NCBI RefSeq assembly: GCF_036250065.1
Contig: NZ_CP109199.1
Location: 2,480,001 to 2,544,000, forward strand
DNA length: 64,000 nt
Direction: 5' to 3'
From: Micromonospora sp. NBC_01699
GTDB taxonomy: Bacteria; Actinomycetota; Actinomycetes; Mycobacteriales; Micromonosporaceae
Positions 27,300 to 38,452 of the stretch are shown in pieces. The translations under genes were made by a program, and so were the position numbers. The first letter of the stretch is position 1; each line of letters starts with the position of its first letter. The notes under the pieces are model-generated. The model ran no database searches. It saw nothing but the letters and a program-made list of their open reading frames with translations, and was not told where the DNA came from.

Positions 27300-28796
27300 A
27301 TGGAGCCCGACGGTCTGTTCTCCCTCACCGGTGCCGGTGGGGCGCGCTCCGCACCCACGATATCGGGCGTCGCCGATGGCTTCACCACCCCCGGCGCGGA
27401 CGCCCCGCTGCCGGTCCGGATGCGCCCGGCGAGCCTCGACGAACTGATCGGTCAGGACCACCTGCTGGCGCCGGGAGCGCCGCTGCGTCAGCTGGTCACC
27501 GGTACGACACCGATGTCGGTGATTCTCTGGGGTCCGCCGGGCAGTGGCAAGACCACCATCGCCCACCTGGTCGCTGGGGCCACCGACCGACGGTTCGTGG
27601 CGATGTCGGCGCTGAGCGCCGGGGTCAAGGACGTTCGGGCGGTGATCGAAACCGCCCGCCGGGAGCGCCGGTCCGGCGGCCGGCCGACCGTACTCTTCAT
27701 CGACGAGGTGCACCGGTTCAGCAAGACCCAGCAGGACTCGCTGCTCGCCGCCGTCGAGGACCGGACGGTCACGCTGCTCGCGGCGACCACCGAGAATCCG
27801 TACTTCTCGGTCATCTCGCCGCTGCTGTCGCGGTGCGTACTGCTCACCCTGCAACCGCTGGACGAGCAGGCGGTGCGCGGGTTGCTGCGCCGCGCGATGA
27901 CCGACGAGCGCGGGCTGGGCGGGGCGCTCACCCTCGCACCGGACGCCGAGGACCATCTCGTACGCCTGGCCGGCGGCGACGTACGCAAGGCACTGACCGC
28001 GCTCGAAGCGGCGGCCGGCTCGGCCGCGGCCCTGGGTGGCACCGAGATCGATCTTGCCACCGCCGAGCAGGCGGTGGACGTGGCGGCGGTCCGCTACGAC
28101 CGCGACGGCGACGCCCACTACGACGTCGCCAGTGCCTTCATCAAGAGCATGCGCGGCTCGGACGTGGACGCGGCGCTGCACTGGCTGGCCCGGATGCTGG
28201 TCGCCGGTGAGGACGCCCGGTTCATCGCCCGGCGGATAGTCATCTTCGCCAGCGAGGACATCGGCATGGCCGACCCGACCGCGCTGGGTGTGGCCACCGC
28301 CGCCGCCCACGCCGTCGAGTACGTCGGCCTGCCCGAGGTCCAACTCAACCTGGCCCAAGCGGTGATCCACATGGCCACCGCGCCCAAGTCGAACGCGGTC
28401 ACCACCGCGATCGGTGCCGCCACCGGCGACATCCGGGCCGGCCGTGGCGGCTCGGTGCCCCGCGCGCTGCGCGACGCCCACTACTCCGGTTCGCGTGGTC
28501 TCGGGCACGGCACCGGCTACCGCTACCCGCACGACGACCAGCGGGGCGTCGTCACCCAGCAGTACGCACCCGACGACCTCGTCGGGGTCGACTACTACCG
28601 GCCGAGCGGACACGGTGGGGAGCGGGCGGTCGCCGCCCGGCTCCCGCTGTTACGCGGCATCGTCCGGGGCACACCCGCCCCGACACCGCCCGCCCCGACA
28701 CCGACACCGACACCGGCGTCGACCGGCGCCGGCACCAGGCCGGAGCGGCCGGCGGACGAAGACGGCAGCGCGCCTGCCGGGGAGGATCACCAGTGA
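27300..28796 (+). CDS. rarA: Replication-associated recombination protein A (RarA/MgsA) AAA+ ATPase
   Basis: 498 residues. Clamp-loader-like AAA+ ATPase: Walker [11 protein letters not shown], Walker [10 protein letters not shown], sensor TTENPYFSV, arginine-finger region LLSRC, then the RarA-specific [16 protein letters not shown] and the tetramerisation domain ending in [10 protein letters not shown]. The protein acts at stalled replication forks. A Pro/Thr-rich tail follows residue 460. ATG at 27300 is chosen from the leaderless geometry; GTG at 27297 is the alternative. It overlaps the next gene by GTGA. Confidence 0.95.
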   Translation: MEPDGLFSLTGAGGARSAPTISGVADGFTTPGADAPLPVRMRPASLDELIGQDHLLAPGAPLRQLVTGTTPMSVILWGPPGSGKTTIAHLVAGATDRRFVAMSALSAGVKDVRAVIETARRERRSGGRPTVLFIDEVHRFSKTQQDSLLAAVEDRTVTLLAATTENPYFSVISPLLSRCVLLTLQPLDEQAVRGLLRRAMTDERGLGGALTLAPDAEDHLVRLAGGDVRKALTALEAAAGSAAALGGTEIDLATAEQAVDVAAVRYDRDGDAHYDVASAFIKSMRGSDVDAALHWLARMLVAGEDARFIARRIVIFASEDIGMADPTALGVATAAAHAVEYVGLPEVQLNLAQAVIHMATAPKSNAVTTAIGAATGDIRAGRGGSVPRALRDAHYSGSRGLGHGTGYRYPHDDQRGVVTQQYAPDDLVGVDYYRPSGHGGERAVAARLPLLRGIVRGTPAPTPPAPTPTPTPASTGAGTRPERPADEDGSAPAGEDHQ

Positions 28797-31700
28797 AATC
28801 GCGCGGTTCCGACCTGCCCGAAGACGGCACCGAGGAGCAACGGGAACCTCGATCCCTGCGACGCCGCTGGGGACGGGGCAAGTCCGACACCCCCGTCGAG
28901 GAGCCGGAGGTCAGCGGCGAGGAACTCGGCTGGATCGCCGACCTCCGTACGGCCAAGCGGCAGCAGACCGACCTCGGTCCCGGCGGCGCCGAAGCCGCGC
29001 CCGGACGTGGCGCGCCCGCCGGTCGCCCCGACCTCGGGCCTTCTGGTCGCCCCGACCTCGGGCCTTCTGGTCGCCCCGACTTCGGCCCGGCGGGCGGTGC
29101 CGACTTCGGCCCTGCCGGCCGTGCCGACCGCGGCCCCGGCGGTGGCGGCGAGCGCGGCCTCGCCGGTGGCGCCGACTTCGGGCCTGGCGGTCCGGGGCCC
29201 GGCGACCAGGCTCTTGACGGCGGGCCCGCCCCGGTGCGCCGCGCCGCGGTCGTTCCCCCGGTCGGTCAACCCAGACCGGCACCCGAGCCGCCCCGCCCCG
29301 AGCCCTCCCGTCCCGAGCCGCCCCGCGCCGAGCGTCCCGCCCCGCCCGTGCAGCCGGAGCCCTGGGGCGCGCAGGACGAGACCGGCCCGTCCCGGCATTC
29401 GCGGAGCTTCGAACCCGACACCTCCCGCCCTGCCACCGACCGGCCGGGCCGGCGGGCCGCCGCCGAACCGGACGGTGCCGGCGCCTGGGCCGGGCCGCCG
29501 GTCGACCGGCGGACGCCGGACCCCCATCCGGCGATGCCACCGGCAGCGGGTCGGCACGGGGAGCCGAGCCAGGGCGAGAGCGAGGGCTTCCGACGGCCGG
29601 ATCTGCCCGGCAGCGACCCCGGCCAGCCGGGGCGGCACGCCGGTGCGCCGGCGCCGGACCAGCGCGATCCGCAGGCCAGGCATGGCGCGCTCGACCCGGC
29701 CCGACGGCCGACCGAGCCGCGTGTCGAGGAGCCGCCTGCGGGCCGCCGGCACGAGGACACCCCGCCCGGACGGCGCAGCGCCGTCGCGACCCCGCCGGTG
29801 CCGGGCGGACCCGCAACGAGCCGGCCCGGAGCCCCGGGCGGCGAGCCGACCGGCCGAGCGGGCGTGCCGCAGCCGGACGGCCGGTACGGTCCGCCCCGGG
29901 ATGCCACCGACCCGCGGGCACCGAGGGTCGGCGACCCGACCGACCCGCGTGGTGCCCGGCTTGCCGACCCGACCGACCCGCGTGGTGCCCGGATCGCCGA
30001 CCCGACTGATCCACGAGGTGCGCGGCTCGGCGATCCGGCCGATCCGCGTGGGCCGCGACCCGGTGATCCGACAGATTCGCGATCGACCAGGACCGGCGAT
30101 CTTTCCGATCCGCGGGTGCCGAGGACGGGGAACGCGCCCCCGCTGCCCCCGCCCACCGGACCGGAGGAGACGACCGGCAGCCACCGTCCGGTCGACTGGG
30201 TACGCCGAGCCACCCGTGGCGGTCCGACCGGCGGTGCCGCACCGGTTCCGGGCGGCCCGGCCGGTGCACCCGGTGGCCCGTCCGTCTCCGGTGGCCCGTC
30301 CGGCCCGGACCGCTTCGGGCCGGCACCCGCCGGACCGTCGGCCCCCGGTCAACCGGCACCGGGCGGACGGGTCCACGATCCCCGGGGACCCGGTGAACAA
30401 CGCCCGACCGGCGATCCCGCACCGCCGGCCCGCGACGGTATCCGTCCCCCGGTCGGCCCCGAACTTCGTCCCCGCCGCTCCGCCCCGGTCGACGGCCCGC
30501 CGGCACCCGACCGGGGACAACCCGGCCCCGGCTACCCGCCGGGTCGACTCCCGTCCGGCCCGCCGTCCGGTCCCGTACCGGACCGGGGTGACGGCGGTGC
30601 GGAGGGCCGTGGCGTCGGCCGTGCCGTTCCGGCGGGACCCCCCGCCGTACCGGGATCACATGGTCCGGTTCCCCCGGTCGGCAATCCCGCCGGTCCGCGC
30701 GGCGCGGCCACGGTCCCGCCACCCACGGAGCCGATGGACCGGCGCGGCGGCCGGGCCGCCGCCCGGCCGGTACCCCCGGCGTTCCCCCCGGCGTCCGGTC
30801 CCGGCGCACCGCCGCGCCCGGCCGGTGCCGGCCCGATGCCGCCCGCCGGTGGCCCGATGGCTCCTGGGGGCCCGATGGCCCCCGGCGGTCCGGCCCCGTC
30901 CGGTGGGCCGATGCCGCCCTCGGGTCCGCCGGAGCGGGACACCGGCCCCACCGGGGTCGGCCGTGGCGCCGCCTCCGTGCCGGTATCCGCCTCGGCCTCG
31001 GTGGCCGTGCCCGGCAGCCCGACGGCCGCGCCCCGGCCCGGCGGGCCGCACCCGATGGGTGGCCCGAACCAGGGTGGTCCGCACCCGATGGGTGGCCCGA
31101 ATCAGAGCGGGCCGATCCCGATGGGTGCGCCGAACCAGGGTGGTCCGCACCCGATGGGTGGCCCGAATCAGAGCGGGCCGATCCCGATGGGTGCGCCGAA
31201 CCAGGGTGGGCCCCATCCGATGGGCGGTCCGCACCAGGGCGGGCCGGTTCCGCCCGGCACGTCCGCGTCCAAGCCGGTGGCCGTGGCAAAGGCGGCAGTC
31301 GCCCCGGTCGGCTCGGCGAGTGCGTCGGCGAGTGTCCGGCCTGCCGCTCTGACCGGCGCGCTACCGGCCGGCCCGGCTCCGGACGACCGCCCGCACGACG
31401 ACCCCACCGGCACCGGCGAGATTCGGGAACCCCGTTCCGAGATCCGCCGCCAACTGCGGGAGAAGCGCCGGCTCAAGGTGGCCGCCCTGATCCTGGCCAC
31501 GTTGCTGGTGCTCGGCGCGCTGCCGCTCTTCTTCGGCATCCGGGCCGCGACCCGCGACCCGGTGTTCAGCGCCCTGGACGGGCTGGCCGTGCCGACGTGG
31601 GCCGCCACGCAGGTCGAGGACGACGTCTACGGCAGCCGGTGGTGCCTGATCGAGTGCCGGTTCCGGGAACGGACGGTGGAATCCGCGCAGGGGGCGGAAC

Positions 31701-32095
31701 CGACCGCGCAGGCGTACCAGCAGGCGCTGACCGAGGACGGCTGGCGGACGTGGCAGGTGACACCCTGCCCGGAGCAGCCGGTCGAGGGGCACTACACCTG
31801 CTGGCGGCGGGACGAGCTGACGCTCGACCTGTGGGTGCGTCCGCCGAGCTGCGCGACCGGCCCGCTGGAGGGCCGCCCGACGGTCGAGCCGGTCGAGCCG
31901 GAGGCGGCACCCGCGTCCCCCGGCGCCGAGCCGCCGCCGTGCGACGGCGCGGTGGTGTCGATCAAGGTACGGAACGCGATCGACGACGAACGGACCAAGC
32001 CGCAGCCGAGTACGGACCCGTCGCTCACCGGTGTGGATCCGGAACCGGTCTTCACCGACGATCCGCTCAGTGAACTGACCGCCCCACCGTCGTGA
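28793..32095 (+). CDS. Very large Pro/Gly-rich single-pass membrane protein with tandem repeats
   Basis: 1100 residues. The first 890 or so are low-complexity, Pro/Gly/Arg/Asp-rich and probably disordered in the cytoplasm, with three repeat arrays (see 29021, 29900 and 31040). A basic stop-transfer region and one membrane segment follow (about 897-917), then an outer domain of about 180 residues with several Cys ([16 protein letters not shown]). GTG at 28793 overlaps the rarA stop and has GGAGG at 28781. No known family; Pro-rich stretches could bind SH3 or WW-like partners. Conservation only of the ends would be expected. Confidence 0.75.
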   Translation: MKSRGSDLPEDGTEEQREPRSLRRRWGRGKSDTPVEEPEVSGEELGWIADLRTAKRQQTDLGPGGAEAAPGRGAPAGRPDLGPSGRPDLGPSGRPDFGPAGGADFGPAGRADRGPGGGGERGLAGGADFGPGGPGPGDQALDGGPAPVRRAAVVPPVGQPRPAPEPPRPEPSRPEPPRAERPAPPVQPEPWGAQDETGPSRHSRSFEPDTSRPATDRPGRRAAAEPDGAGAWAGPPVDRRTPDPHPAMPPAAGRHGEPSQGESEGFRRPDLPGSDPGQPGRHAGAPAPDQRDPQARHGALDPARRPTEPRVEEPPAGRRHEDTPPGRRSAVATPPVPGGPATSRPGAPGGEPTGRAGVPQPDGRYGPPRDATDPRAPRVGDPTDPRGARLADPTDPRGARIADPTDPRGARLGDPADPRGPRPGDPTDSRSTRTGDLSDPRVPRTGNAPPLPPPTGPEETTGSHRPVDWVRRATRGGPTGGAAPVPGGPAGAPGGPSVSGGPSGPDRFGPAPAGPSAPGQPAPGGRVHDPRGPGEQRPTGDPAPPARDGIRPPVGPELRPRRSAPVDGPPAPDRGQPGPGYPPGRLPSGPPSGPVPDRGDGGAEGRGVGRAVPAGPPAVPGSHGPVPPVGNPAGPRGAATVPPPTEPMDRRGGRAAARPVPPAFPPASGPGAPPRPAGAGPMPPAGGPMAPGGPMAPGGPAPSGGPMPPSGPPERDTGPTGVGRGAASVPVSASASVAVPGSPTAAPRPGGPHPMGGPNQGGPHPMGGPNQSGPIPMGAPNQGGPHPMGGPNQSGPIPMGAPNQGGPHPMGGPHQGGPVPPGTSASKPVAVAKAAVAPVGSASASASVRPAALTGALPAGPAPDDRPHDDPTGTGEIREPRSEIRRQLREKRRLKVAALILATLLVLGALPLFFGIRAATRDPVFSALDGLAVPTWAATQVEDDVYGSRWCLIECRFRERTVESAQGAEPTAQAYQQALTEDGWRTWQVTPCPEQPVEGHYTCWRRDELTLDLWVRPPSCATGPLEGRPTVEPVEPEAAPASPGAEPPPCDGAVVSIKVRNAIDDERTKPQPSTDPSLTGVDPEPVFTDDPLSELTAPPS
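29021..29092 (+). repeat. 24-bp tandem repeat, three copies
   Basis: Unit GGTCGCCCCGACCTCGGGCC plus four bases; two perfect copies and one diverged, encoding GRPDLGPS. Confidence 0.8.
29900..30129 (+). repeat. 33-bp tandem repeat, about seven diverged copies
   Basis: Encodes an 11-residue unit [11 protein letters not shown] with drift at several positions, central copies being the best conserved. In frame throughout. Confidence 0.75.
31040..31237 (+). repeat. 33-bp tandem repeat, six copies
   Basis: Encodes alternating 11-residue units [11 protein letters not shown] and [14 protein letters not shown] copies are nearly identical, indicating recent expansion; it lies about 80 residues before the membrane segment. 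Confidence 0.85.
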
Positions 32096-32240
32096 GCCGA
32101 GTTTCGTCACGGACGGTAGGGTCTGGCTGTTGGTACGGAGTGCGGCGTTACGTATCCGGTGCCGCTTTGCCCGCTGCTGGTGCGGTGCGCCCGGATGGCG
32201 TAACCGCGCTGTCGAGACGGTTCGGTAGAGGAGAACACGG

Positions 32241-32705
32241 GTGAACCCTGGACAGATCGCCGCGCTCGTCGCGGCGGGGGCGTTCCTGATGCTGGTGCTC
32301 GTACTGGCCGTGCCCATTCTGCGGCTGCGACACACGGTCGACGCCGCGACCCGGGCGATCAACGACCTGAACGACCGTACGGCGCCGCTGTTGGGTAACG
32401 CGAACGCGACGATCGAGAACGTGAACGTCGCGCTCACGCAGGTGCACACCTCGCTGGACGGGGTGAACATCCAGCTCGCCAAGATCGATACGATGACCGG
32501 GCACGCGCAGAACGTCACGGCCAACGTCGCCAACCTCGCCACCGTGGTCTCCGCCGCCGCGGCGAACCCGCTGGTCAAGGTGGCCGCGTTCGGCTACGGC
32601 GTACGCAAGGCGGCATCCGCCCGCCGGCACGCCGACGAGGACCGTGAGGTACGGGCGACGCTCAAGTCTCAGCGCCGGGCCGCCAAGCGCGGCGACAACC
32701 GCTGA
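32241..32705 (+). CDS. DUF948 domain protein
   Basis: 154 residues. An N-terminal membrane segment (about 8-28) is followed by a helical, coiled-coil-like region (DLNDRTAPLLGNANATIENVNVALTQ) and a basic Lys/Arg-rich tail, the layout of DUF948 envelope-associated proteins. GTG at 32241 has GAGGAG upstream. The position before a DUF6167-type gene and alaS is the usual arrangement in related actinobacteria. Molecular role unknown. Confidence 0.85.
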   Translation: MNPGQIAALVAAGAFLMLVLVLAVPILRLRHTVDAATRAINDLNDRTAPLLGNANATIENVNVALTQVHTSLDGVNIQLAKIDTMTGHAQNVTANVANLATVVSAAAANPLVKVAAFGYGVRKAASARRHADEDREVRATLKSQRRAAKRGDNR

Positions 32706-32747
32706 CCTGGTGCCGGCGTCAACGCGGCGGCGAGAGAGGATAAGGCC

Positions 32748-33053
32748 ATGAGGCGATTGCTCTGGCTGGGCATCGGGCTCGCCGTCGGGGCGCTGGTCGT
32801 CCGCAAGGTGACCCGGACTGCGCAGTCCTACACACCGGGCGGCATCGCCACGTCGCTGTCGGAGTCCGCTGGTGGTGCGGTCGAGTCGCTGCGCGGCTTC
32901 ATCGACGACGTTCGGGCCGGGATGGCCGAGCGCGAGCAGGAGATCCACAACGCCTTCGCCGAGGGCGTGGCGTTCGACGACCAATTCGCCGACCTGCGCG
33001 GGGACCCGCGGATCGGCGACCACGAGATTTTCCCGGAGGATGGCTCCCGATGA
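32748..33053 (+). CDS. DUF6167-type small membrane protein
   Basis: 101 residues. The N-terminal [20 protein letters not shown] anchors it in the membrane; the rest is an amphipathic, acidic region ([21 protein letters not shown]). The family is restricted to actinobacteria and regularly precedes alaS. The stop overlaps alaS by ATGA. Confidence 0.8.
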   Translation: MRRLLWLGIGLAVGALVVRKVTRTAQSYTPGGIATSLSESAGGAVESLRGFIDDVRAGMAEREQEIHNAFAEGVAFDDQFADLRGDPRIGDHEIFPEDGSR

Positions 33054-35734
33054 AAACGGCGGAGATCAAGCGGCGGTACCTGGCGCATTTCGAGGCGAAT
33101 GGCCATGCCGTGGTGCCGTCCGCTCCGCTGCCCGCCATCAACGATCCGAACCTGTTGTTCGTGAACGCGGGCATGGTGCAGTTCGTGCCGTACTTCCTGG
33201 GGCAGCAGTCGGCGCCGTACTCGCGGGCGGTGTCGGTGCAGAAGTGCATCCGTACGCCGGACATCGACGAGGTCGGCAAGACCAGCCGGCACGGCACGTT
33301 CTTCCAGATGAACGGGAACTTCTCGTTCGGCGACTACTTCAAGTCCGGGGCGATCACGCTGGCCTGGGACCTGATCACCAAGTCGCAGGCCGACGGCGGG
33401 TTCGGGCTGGACCCGGAGCGGATCTGGCCGACCGTCTACCTCGACGACGACGAGGCGTTCGACCTGTGGCACCGGCAGATCGGGGTGCCGGCGGAACGGA
33501 TCGTGCGGCGGGGCAAGAAGGACAACTTCTGGTCCATGGGCATCCCCGGCCCGTGCGGGCCGTGCTCGGAGATCTTCTACGACCGGGGGCCGGAGTTCGG
33601 CGCGCAGGGCGGTCCGGAGGTTGACGAGGACCGCTACATGGAGTTCTGGAACCTCGTCTTCATGCAGTTCGAGCGGGGTCCGGGCACCGACAAGGAGAAC
33701 TTCCCGATCCTGGGTGACCTGCCGGCGAAGAACATCGACACCGGCATGGGCCTGGAGCGGATGGCGTCCATCCTCCAGGGCGTGGACAACCTGTACGAGA
33801 TCGACGAGGTGCGGCCGATCCTGGACCGGGCGGCGGAGCTGACCGGCAAACGGTACGGCGCCCACTCGGGTCACGCGGCCAACCAGTCGCACCCGGACGA
33901 CGTACGGCTGCGGGTGGTCGCCGACCACGTGCGGACCGCGTTGATGCTGATCGGTGACGGGGTGACCCCGTCGAACGAGGGTCGCGGCTACGTGCTGCGG
34001 CGGATCATGCGGCGGGCGATCCGGGCGGTCCGGCTGCTCGGCTGGCAGGAGCGGGCGCTGCCCGAGCTGCTGCCGGTGGCCCGGGACTGCATGTCGCCGT
34101 CGTACCCGGAGCTGGCCAGCGACTTCGACCGGATCTCGCAGTACGCGTACGCCGAGGAGGACGCGTTCCTGTCCACCCTGCGGGCGGGCACCACGATCCT
34201 GGACACCGCCATCGCGGAGTCGAAGTCGGCGGGTAGGCCGGCGTTGACCGGTGAGCGGGCGTTCCAGCTGCACGACACGTACGGTTTCCCGATCGACCTG
34301 ACCCTGGAGATCGCCGCCGAGCAGGGGCTGAGTGTCGACGAGGACGGCTTCCGTCGACTGATGGCCGACCAGCGCTCGCGGGCCAAGGCCGATGCGCAGG
34401 CGCGTAAGACCGGACACGTGGACCTGTCCGCGTACCGCGGGGTGTTGGACAACGGCGGACCGGTCACCTTCACCGGCTACACCGAGGTCAGTCGCGAGTC
34501 CAAGGTCCGGGCCCTGCTCGGCGGGGCCGGCGTGCCGGTCGAGGTCGCGGGCGAGGGGGAGACCGTCGAGCTGGTGCTCGACACCACCCCGTTCTACGCC
34601 GAGGGCGGTGGCCAGCAGCCCGACCTGGGGCTGATCACGGTCGGCGGCGGCCAGGTCGAGGTGCTCGACGTGCAGCAGCCGGTCCCCGGCCTGATCGTGC
34701 ACCGGGCCCGGGTGGTCCGTGGCGAGGTGCGTACGGGTGAGGCCGGTCTGGCCGAGATCGACGTGACCCGCCGTAAGGCGATCTCCCGGTCGCACACCGC
34801 CACCCACCTGGTGCACCAGACCATGCGGCACTTCCTCGGCGAGTCGGCGACCCAGGCCGGTTCGCTGAATGCGCCGGGCCGGCTGCGGTTCGACTTCAAC
34901 ACCCCGACCGGGGTTTCGCCGAGCGTGCTCGCCGACGTCGAGCAGCAGGTCAACGAGGTGCTGCTGGCCGACCTGGAGGTGCACGCGTTCATCACCTCGC
35001 AGGCCGAGGCGCGTCGGCTCGGTGCGATGGCGCTGTTCGGCGAGAAGTACGGCGAGGAGGTGCGGGTGGTCGAGGTCGGTGACTACGCCCGTGAACTCTG
35101 CGGCGGTACGCACGTGGCCCGGTCCGGACAGCTCGGCCTGGTGAAGATCCTCTCCGAGTCGTCGATCGGTGCCGGCGTACGCCGGGTCGAGGCGCTGGTC
35201 GGCATCGACGCGTTCCGCTTCCTGGCCAAGGAGCACCTGCTGGTGTCCCGGCTGGCCGACCTCTACCGGGTGCCGGGCGACCAGGTCGCCGACCGGGTCG
35301 AGCAGACCGTTTCCCAGTTGCGGGACGCGGAGAGGGAGCTGGAGAAGCTCCGGGCGCAGATGGTGCTGGGCGGGGCGGCGGCGTTCGCGGCCGATGCCCG
35401 CGACATCCACGGGGTCGCCTACGTCGGGGTGGAGGCGCCGGAGGGCGCGGCCGGCAACGACGTACGCACGCTGGCCCAGGAGATTCGTGGCAGGATCGAT
35501 GCCGCGCGCCCGGCGGTGGTCGCGGTGGCGGCCCGGTCCGGCGGCAAGGCGTCGCTGGTGGTGGCGCTCAACGCGGCGGCCAAGGGACGCGGCCTGGCCG
35601 CGGGTGACCTGGTCAAGGCGGCGCTGTCCGGCCGGGGCGGCGGCAACGCCGACCTGGCCCAGGGTGGCGGCGTGCCGGCGGACCAGGCACCGAACCTGCT
35701 CGGCGCGGTGGAAAAGGCAATCGCCGAGGCGTGA
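33050..35734 (+). CDS. alaS: Alanine-tRNA ligase
   Basis: 894 residues, full length. The class II catalytic core starts with the [10 protein letters not shown]-like region (residues 8-18) and [11 protein letters not shown]; the editing domain shows the zinc motif SHTATHL (about residue 581) with CGGTH further on; a C-terminal oligomerisation (C-Ala/DHHA1) domain ends in ANLAQGGG-like sequence. It charges tRNA-Ala and clears Ser/Gly mischarges. ATG at 33050 overlaps the upstream gene. Confidence 0.97.
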   Translation: MKTAEIKRRYLAHFEANGHAVVPSAPLPAINDPNLLFVNAGMVQFVPYFLGQQSAPYSRAVSVQKCIRTPDIDEVGKTSRHGTFFQMNGNFSFGDYFKSGAITLAWDLITKSQADGGFGLDPERIWPTVYLDDDEAFDLWHRQIGVPAERIVRRGKKDNFWSMGIPGPCGPCSEIFYDRGPEFGAQGGPEVDEDRYMEFWNLVFMQFERGPGTDKENFPILGDLPAKNIDTGMGLERMASILQGVDNLYEIDEVRPILDRAAELTGKRYGAHSGHAANQSHPDDVRLRVVADHVRTALMLIGDGVTPSNEGRGYVLRRIMRRAIRAVRLLGWQERALPELLPVARDCMSPSYPELASDFDRISQYAYAEEDAFLSTLRAGTTILDTAIAESKSAGRPALTGERAFQLHDTYGFPIDLTLEIAAEQGLSVDEDGFRRLMADQRSRAKADAQARKTGHVDLSAYRGVLDNGGPVTFTGYTEVSRESKVRALLGGAGVPVEVAGEGETVELVLDTTPFYAEGGGQQPDLGLITVGGGQVEVLDVQQPVPGLIVHRARVVRGEVRTGEAGLAEIDVTRRKAISRSHTATHLVHQTMRHFLGESATQAGSLNAPGRLRFDFNTPTGVSPSVLADVEQQVNEVLLADLEVHAFITSQAEARRLGAMALFGEKYGEEVRVVEVGDYARELCGGTHVARSGQLGLVKILSESSIGAGVRRVEALVGIDAFRFLAKEHLLVSRLADLYRVPGDQVADRVEQTVSQLRDAERELEKLRAQMVLGGAAAFAADARDIHGVAYVGVEAPEGAAGNDVRTLAQEIRGRIDAARPAVVAVAARSGGKASLVVALNAAAKGRGLAAGDLVKAALSGRGGGNADLAQGGGVPADQAPNLLGAVEKAIAEA

Positions 35735-35820
35735 TGGATTGCCCGGAGGCAGATCGTCGTGGTCAGATCGTGAACCACGGCGGTCTGCCTTCCGTATGCA
35801 ACGAGGGGAGGTCAATCGGT

Positions 35821-36282
35821 ATGGGGCATTTCTCGCCCGGTGTACGACTCGGTGTGGACGTCGGCAAGGTGCGGGTCGGCGTCGCGGTCTGCGATCCGGA
35901 CGCCATTCTGGCCACGCCACTGGTCACCCTGGCCCGTGACCTCACCACGGAGGGGAATGCGGTTCCGTCGGATATCTCGGAACTGGCGCACCTCGTCGAA
36001 CAGCATCGAGGTGTCGAAGTGGTGGTCGGGTTGCCGGTGACACTGGCCGGTACGCACGGACCGGCGGCGATTCACACCAAGGCGTACGCGACCCGGTTGG
36101 CCGAGGTCATTGCCCCCGTTCCGGTGACTCTGACGGACGAGAGGATGTCGACGGTGGTGGCTACCCGTAGGCTGTCCGAGCGGGGCGTCCGGGGAAGGCG
36201 TCAACGCGCTGTGGTCGATCAGGCGGCCGCGGTGGAGATCCTGCAGAGCTGGCTAGACGGGCAGCGGAGGCGGACCAGATGA
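35821..36282 (+). CDS. ruvX: Holliday junction resolvase-like / pre-16S rRNA nuclease RuvX (YqgF)
   Basis: 153 residues, the standard YqgF length. RNase H fold with the first acidic residue in LGVDVGKVRVG, the VVGLPVTLAG strand, LTDERMSTV and a final VVDQAAAVEILQ. The family trims 16S rRNA precursor and is also annotated as a resolvase. ATG at 35821 has GGGGAGG upstream; earlier in-frame starts at 35731/35734 overlap the alaS stop but lack a ribosome site. Overlaps mltG by 4 bases. Confidence 0.92.
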   Translation: MGHFSPGVRLGVDVGKVRVGVAVCDPDAILATPLVTLARDLTTEGNAVPSDISELAHLVEQHRGVEVVVGLPVTLAGTHGPAAIHTKAYATRLAEVIAPVPVTLTDERMSTVVATRRLSERGVRGRRQRAVVDQAAAVEILQSWLDGQRRRTR

Positions 36283-37481
36283 TCGACGACTTGGAGCTCG
36301 CGTTCGACGAGCGAACCGAGAAGGGACAACACCGGCGCGGTGGCGTACGCGACCGGAAGCGCAAGGGCCGGGGCGGCCGGGGTAAGACGGTGCTCGCCCT
36401 GCTGCTGCCTCTCGTCCTGCTCGCCGTACTCGGTGGTGGCGTCTGGTACGCCGGCGACCGGATCCAGGGCCTGTTCGGCGCGCCCGACTACGAGGGCGCC
36501 GGCACCGGACAGGTCGTGATCGAGATCAAGGACGGCGACTTCCTCGCCGACATCGGCAACACCCTGGTCAGCCAGGGAGTGGTCAAGAGCCCCAAGGCGT
36601 TTGTCACCGCCGCCGAGAAGAATTCGGCGAGCACCGGTATCCAGCCGGGCTTCTACCAGGTGCGCAAGCAGATGTCGGGCGAGGCCGCGCTGATTCTGCT
36701 GCTGGACCCGAAGACCAGGGTGACCAACAAGGTCACCATCCGCGAGGGTCTGACCGCCAAGCAGGTTTACAAGAAGCTTGAGGAGACCACCAAGATCCCG
36801 GCCGCGGAGTTCGAGGCGGCGGCGAAGGATCCGATCGGGCTCGGGATTCCGGACTTCTGGTTCAAGCGCAGCGACGGCAAGAAGGTCGCCCCGTCGATCG
36901 AGGGTTTCCTCTTCCCGGAGACGTACGACCTGCCGCCGAATGCCACCGCCGAGGGCATCCTGAAGGAAATGGTGCAGGGATTCCTCACCGTCGCCGGCCA
37001 GCTCAAGTTCGCCGACGTGGTGCAGGAGAAGTTGGGCGGGATCACCCCGTACGAGGCGCTGATCGTGGCCTCGCTCGCGCAGGCCGAGGCGGGTAATCCC
37101 GACGATCTCGGCAAGGTCGCCCGGGTCGCGTACAACCGGCTGTTCAAGCCGAACTCCGAGGTGCCGTGCGAGTGCTTCGAGATGGACGTGACGGTCAACT
37201 ACTGGTTCGACGTCAGGGGCCTGCCGACCAAGGCGTCGAAGGACATGACCGCGAGGGACCTGGACGACCCGAAGAATCCGTACAACCGCAAGCTCAAGGG
37301 ATTCATCCCGACCCCGATCGACAACCCGGGCAAGCTGGCGTTGCAGGGCGCGATGGATCCGCCGAAGGGCGACTGGTACTTCTTCGTGGCGGTCGACAAG
37401 GAGGGGCACTCCGAGTTCGCCAAGACCAACGCCGAGCACCTGCGTAACCAGCAGAAAGCCCGAGAGAACGGCGTGCTCTGA
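36279..37481 (+). CDS. mltG: Endolytic peptidoglycan transglycosylase MltG
   Basis: 400 residues. A basic cytoplasmic N-terminus and one membrane segment (about 41-62) precede a LysM-like domain (VVIEIKDGDFLADIGNTLVSQGV) and the YceG/MltG catalytic domain. The catalytic-region motif reads ASLAQAEAG, keeping the conserved second Glu; LPxGxIATPG appears as FIPTPIDNPG. The usual LQxDPTV motif is changed to EMDVTV and preceded by two nearby Cys. MltG cleaves nascent glycan strands at the outer face of the membrane. Confidence 0.92.
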   Translation: MIDDLELAFDERTEKGQHRRGGVRDRKRKGRGGRGKTVLALLLPLVLLAVLGGGVWYAGDRIQGLFGAPDYEGAGTGQVVIEIKDGDFLADIGNTLVSQGVVKSPKAFVTAAEKNSASTGIQPGFYQVRKQMSGEAALILLLDPKTRVTNKVTIREGLTAKQVYKKLEETTKIPAAEFEAAAKDPIGLGIPDFWFKRSDGKKVAPSIEGFLFPETYDLPPNATAEGILKEMVQGFLTVAGQLKFADVVQEKLGGITPYEALIVASLAQAEAGNPDDLGKVARVAYNRLFKPNSEVPCECFEMDVTVNYWFDVRGLPTKASKDMTARDLDDPKNPYNRKLKGFIPTPIDNPGKLALQGAMDPPKGDWYFFVAVDKEGHSEFAKTNAEHLRNQQKARENGVL

Positions 37482-38306
37482 GTGGTCGTGCCCCGACGCG
37501 CGGCGGTGCTGGGCAAGCCGATCTCGCACTCCCTCTCGCCCGTGATCCACAACGCGGGTTACCGGGCGGCCGGCCTGACCGGTTGGTCGTACAGCGCGAT
37601 CGAGTGCGCCGAGGCCGAGCTACCCGATCTGGTGGCCGGCCTCGGCGCCGAGTGGGCCGGGCTGTCGCTGACCATGCCGCTCAAGGAGGTCGGGCTCGCG
37701 GTGGCCGGGGAGGTCTCGCCGGTCGCCGCCGCCGTCGGTGCCGCCAACACCCTGGTACGCCGAAGCGACCGCTCCTGGTACGCGGACAACACCGATGTGC
37801 GGGGCATGGTGGCGGTGCTCCGGGCAGCCGGAGTCCCGGCCGGGGTGACGGTGACCGTACTGGGCGCGGGCGGCACCGCGCGGGCGGCGCTGGCCGCGGC
37901 TGCCCAGCTTGAGGCGGACCGGGTGACCGTGGTCGCCCGGCGGCCGGCGGCGGTCGACGAGCTGCGGCCGGTGGCGGGCAGGCTCGGGCTGACACTGGTG
38001 CCGGCCGACTGGACGCAGGCGCCCGGACACGCCACCGCCGACGTGGTGATCTCCACGGTGCCGAAGGGTGTCGCGGATGCACTGGCCGGGCGGGTCTCCT
38101 GGGTGCCGTCGACGGTGCTTTTCGACGCGCTCTACGACCCGTGGCCGACGCCGCTGGCCGCCGACGCCCGGGACGCCGGCTGCCGGATCGTCTCCGGACT
38201 CGACCTGCTGCTGGCCCAGGCGGTCGGCCAGTTCGAGCAGTTTACCGGGGTGGCCGCGCCGATCGACGCGATGCGCGCCGCACTCTTCGCCGCCCGCGCC
38301 GGCTGA
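37482..38306 (+). CDS. aroE: Shikimate dehydrogenase
   Basis: 274 residues. Substrate domain with GKPISHSLSPVIHN and the catalytic Lys in LSLTMPLKE; then NTDVRG and the NADP-binding GAGGTARAAL. It reduces 3-dehydroshikimate. GTG at 37482 directly abuts the mltG stop. In related genomes aroC follows; here an RHS locus intervenes. Confidence 0.95.
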   Translation: MVVPRRAAVLGKPISHSLSPVIHNAGYRAAGLTGWSYSAIECAEAELPDLVAGLGAEWAGLSLTMPLKEVGLAVAGEVSPVAAAVGAANTLVRRSDRSWYADNTDVRGMVAVLRAAGVPAGVTVTVLGAGGTARAALAAAAQLEADRVTVVARRPAAVDELRPVAGRLGLTLVPADWTQAPGHATADVVISTVPKGVADALAGRVSWVPSTVLFDALYDPWPTPLAADARDAGCRIVSGLDLLLAQAVGQFEQFTGVAAPIDAMRAALFAARAG

Positions 38307-38388
38307 CCGGACGACGTGACTCTCCGCCGCAAGATCGCGCACCTTGCCCGCATACGCGCGCTTCGTGGTTGCTGATTGTAGTCAACCC

Positions 38389-38417
38389 TTTACAGCAGCC
38401 TTGCAGTTGATCTAACG
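38389..38417 (+). promoter_or_regulatory. Candidate promoter of the RHS locus
   Basis: TTTACA (38389-38394) and CTAACG (38412-38417) separated by 17 bases, in an AT-richer patch 336 bases before the RHS start. The long leader would include the small frame at 38453. Confidence 0.4.
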
Positions 38418-38452
38418 TTCCGGCGCACCGTCCATTGATCACGGGGGTCGTG

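Noticed and set aside
29900-31237. 33-bp repeats as a possible CRISPR array
   Set aside because: Units are contiguous without spacers and encode an in-frame peptide repeat; no cas genes nearby.
28911-31289. Antisense and alternative-frame long frames in the repeat-rich gene
   Set aside because: The plus frame starting at 28793 has a ribosome site, overlap with rarA, a membrane segment and a sensible C-terminal domain; the others do not.
32828-35920. Antisense frame of 1030 codons opposite alaS
   Set aside because: Shadow of alaS; no domain motifs or ribosome site.
37067-37100. MltG thought to have lost a catalytic Glu (QAEA instead of EKEx)
   Set aside because: The second Glu aligns with the conserved residue and, as far as I recall, the Gln-Ala-Glu form is usual in actinobacterial MltG.
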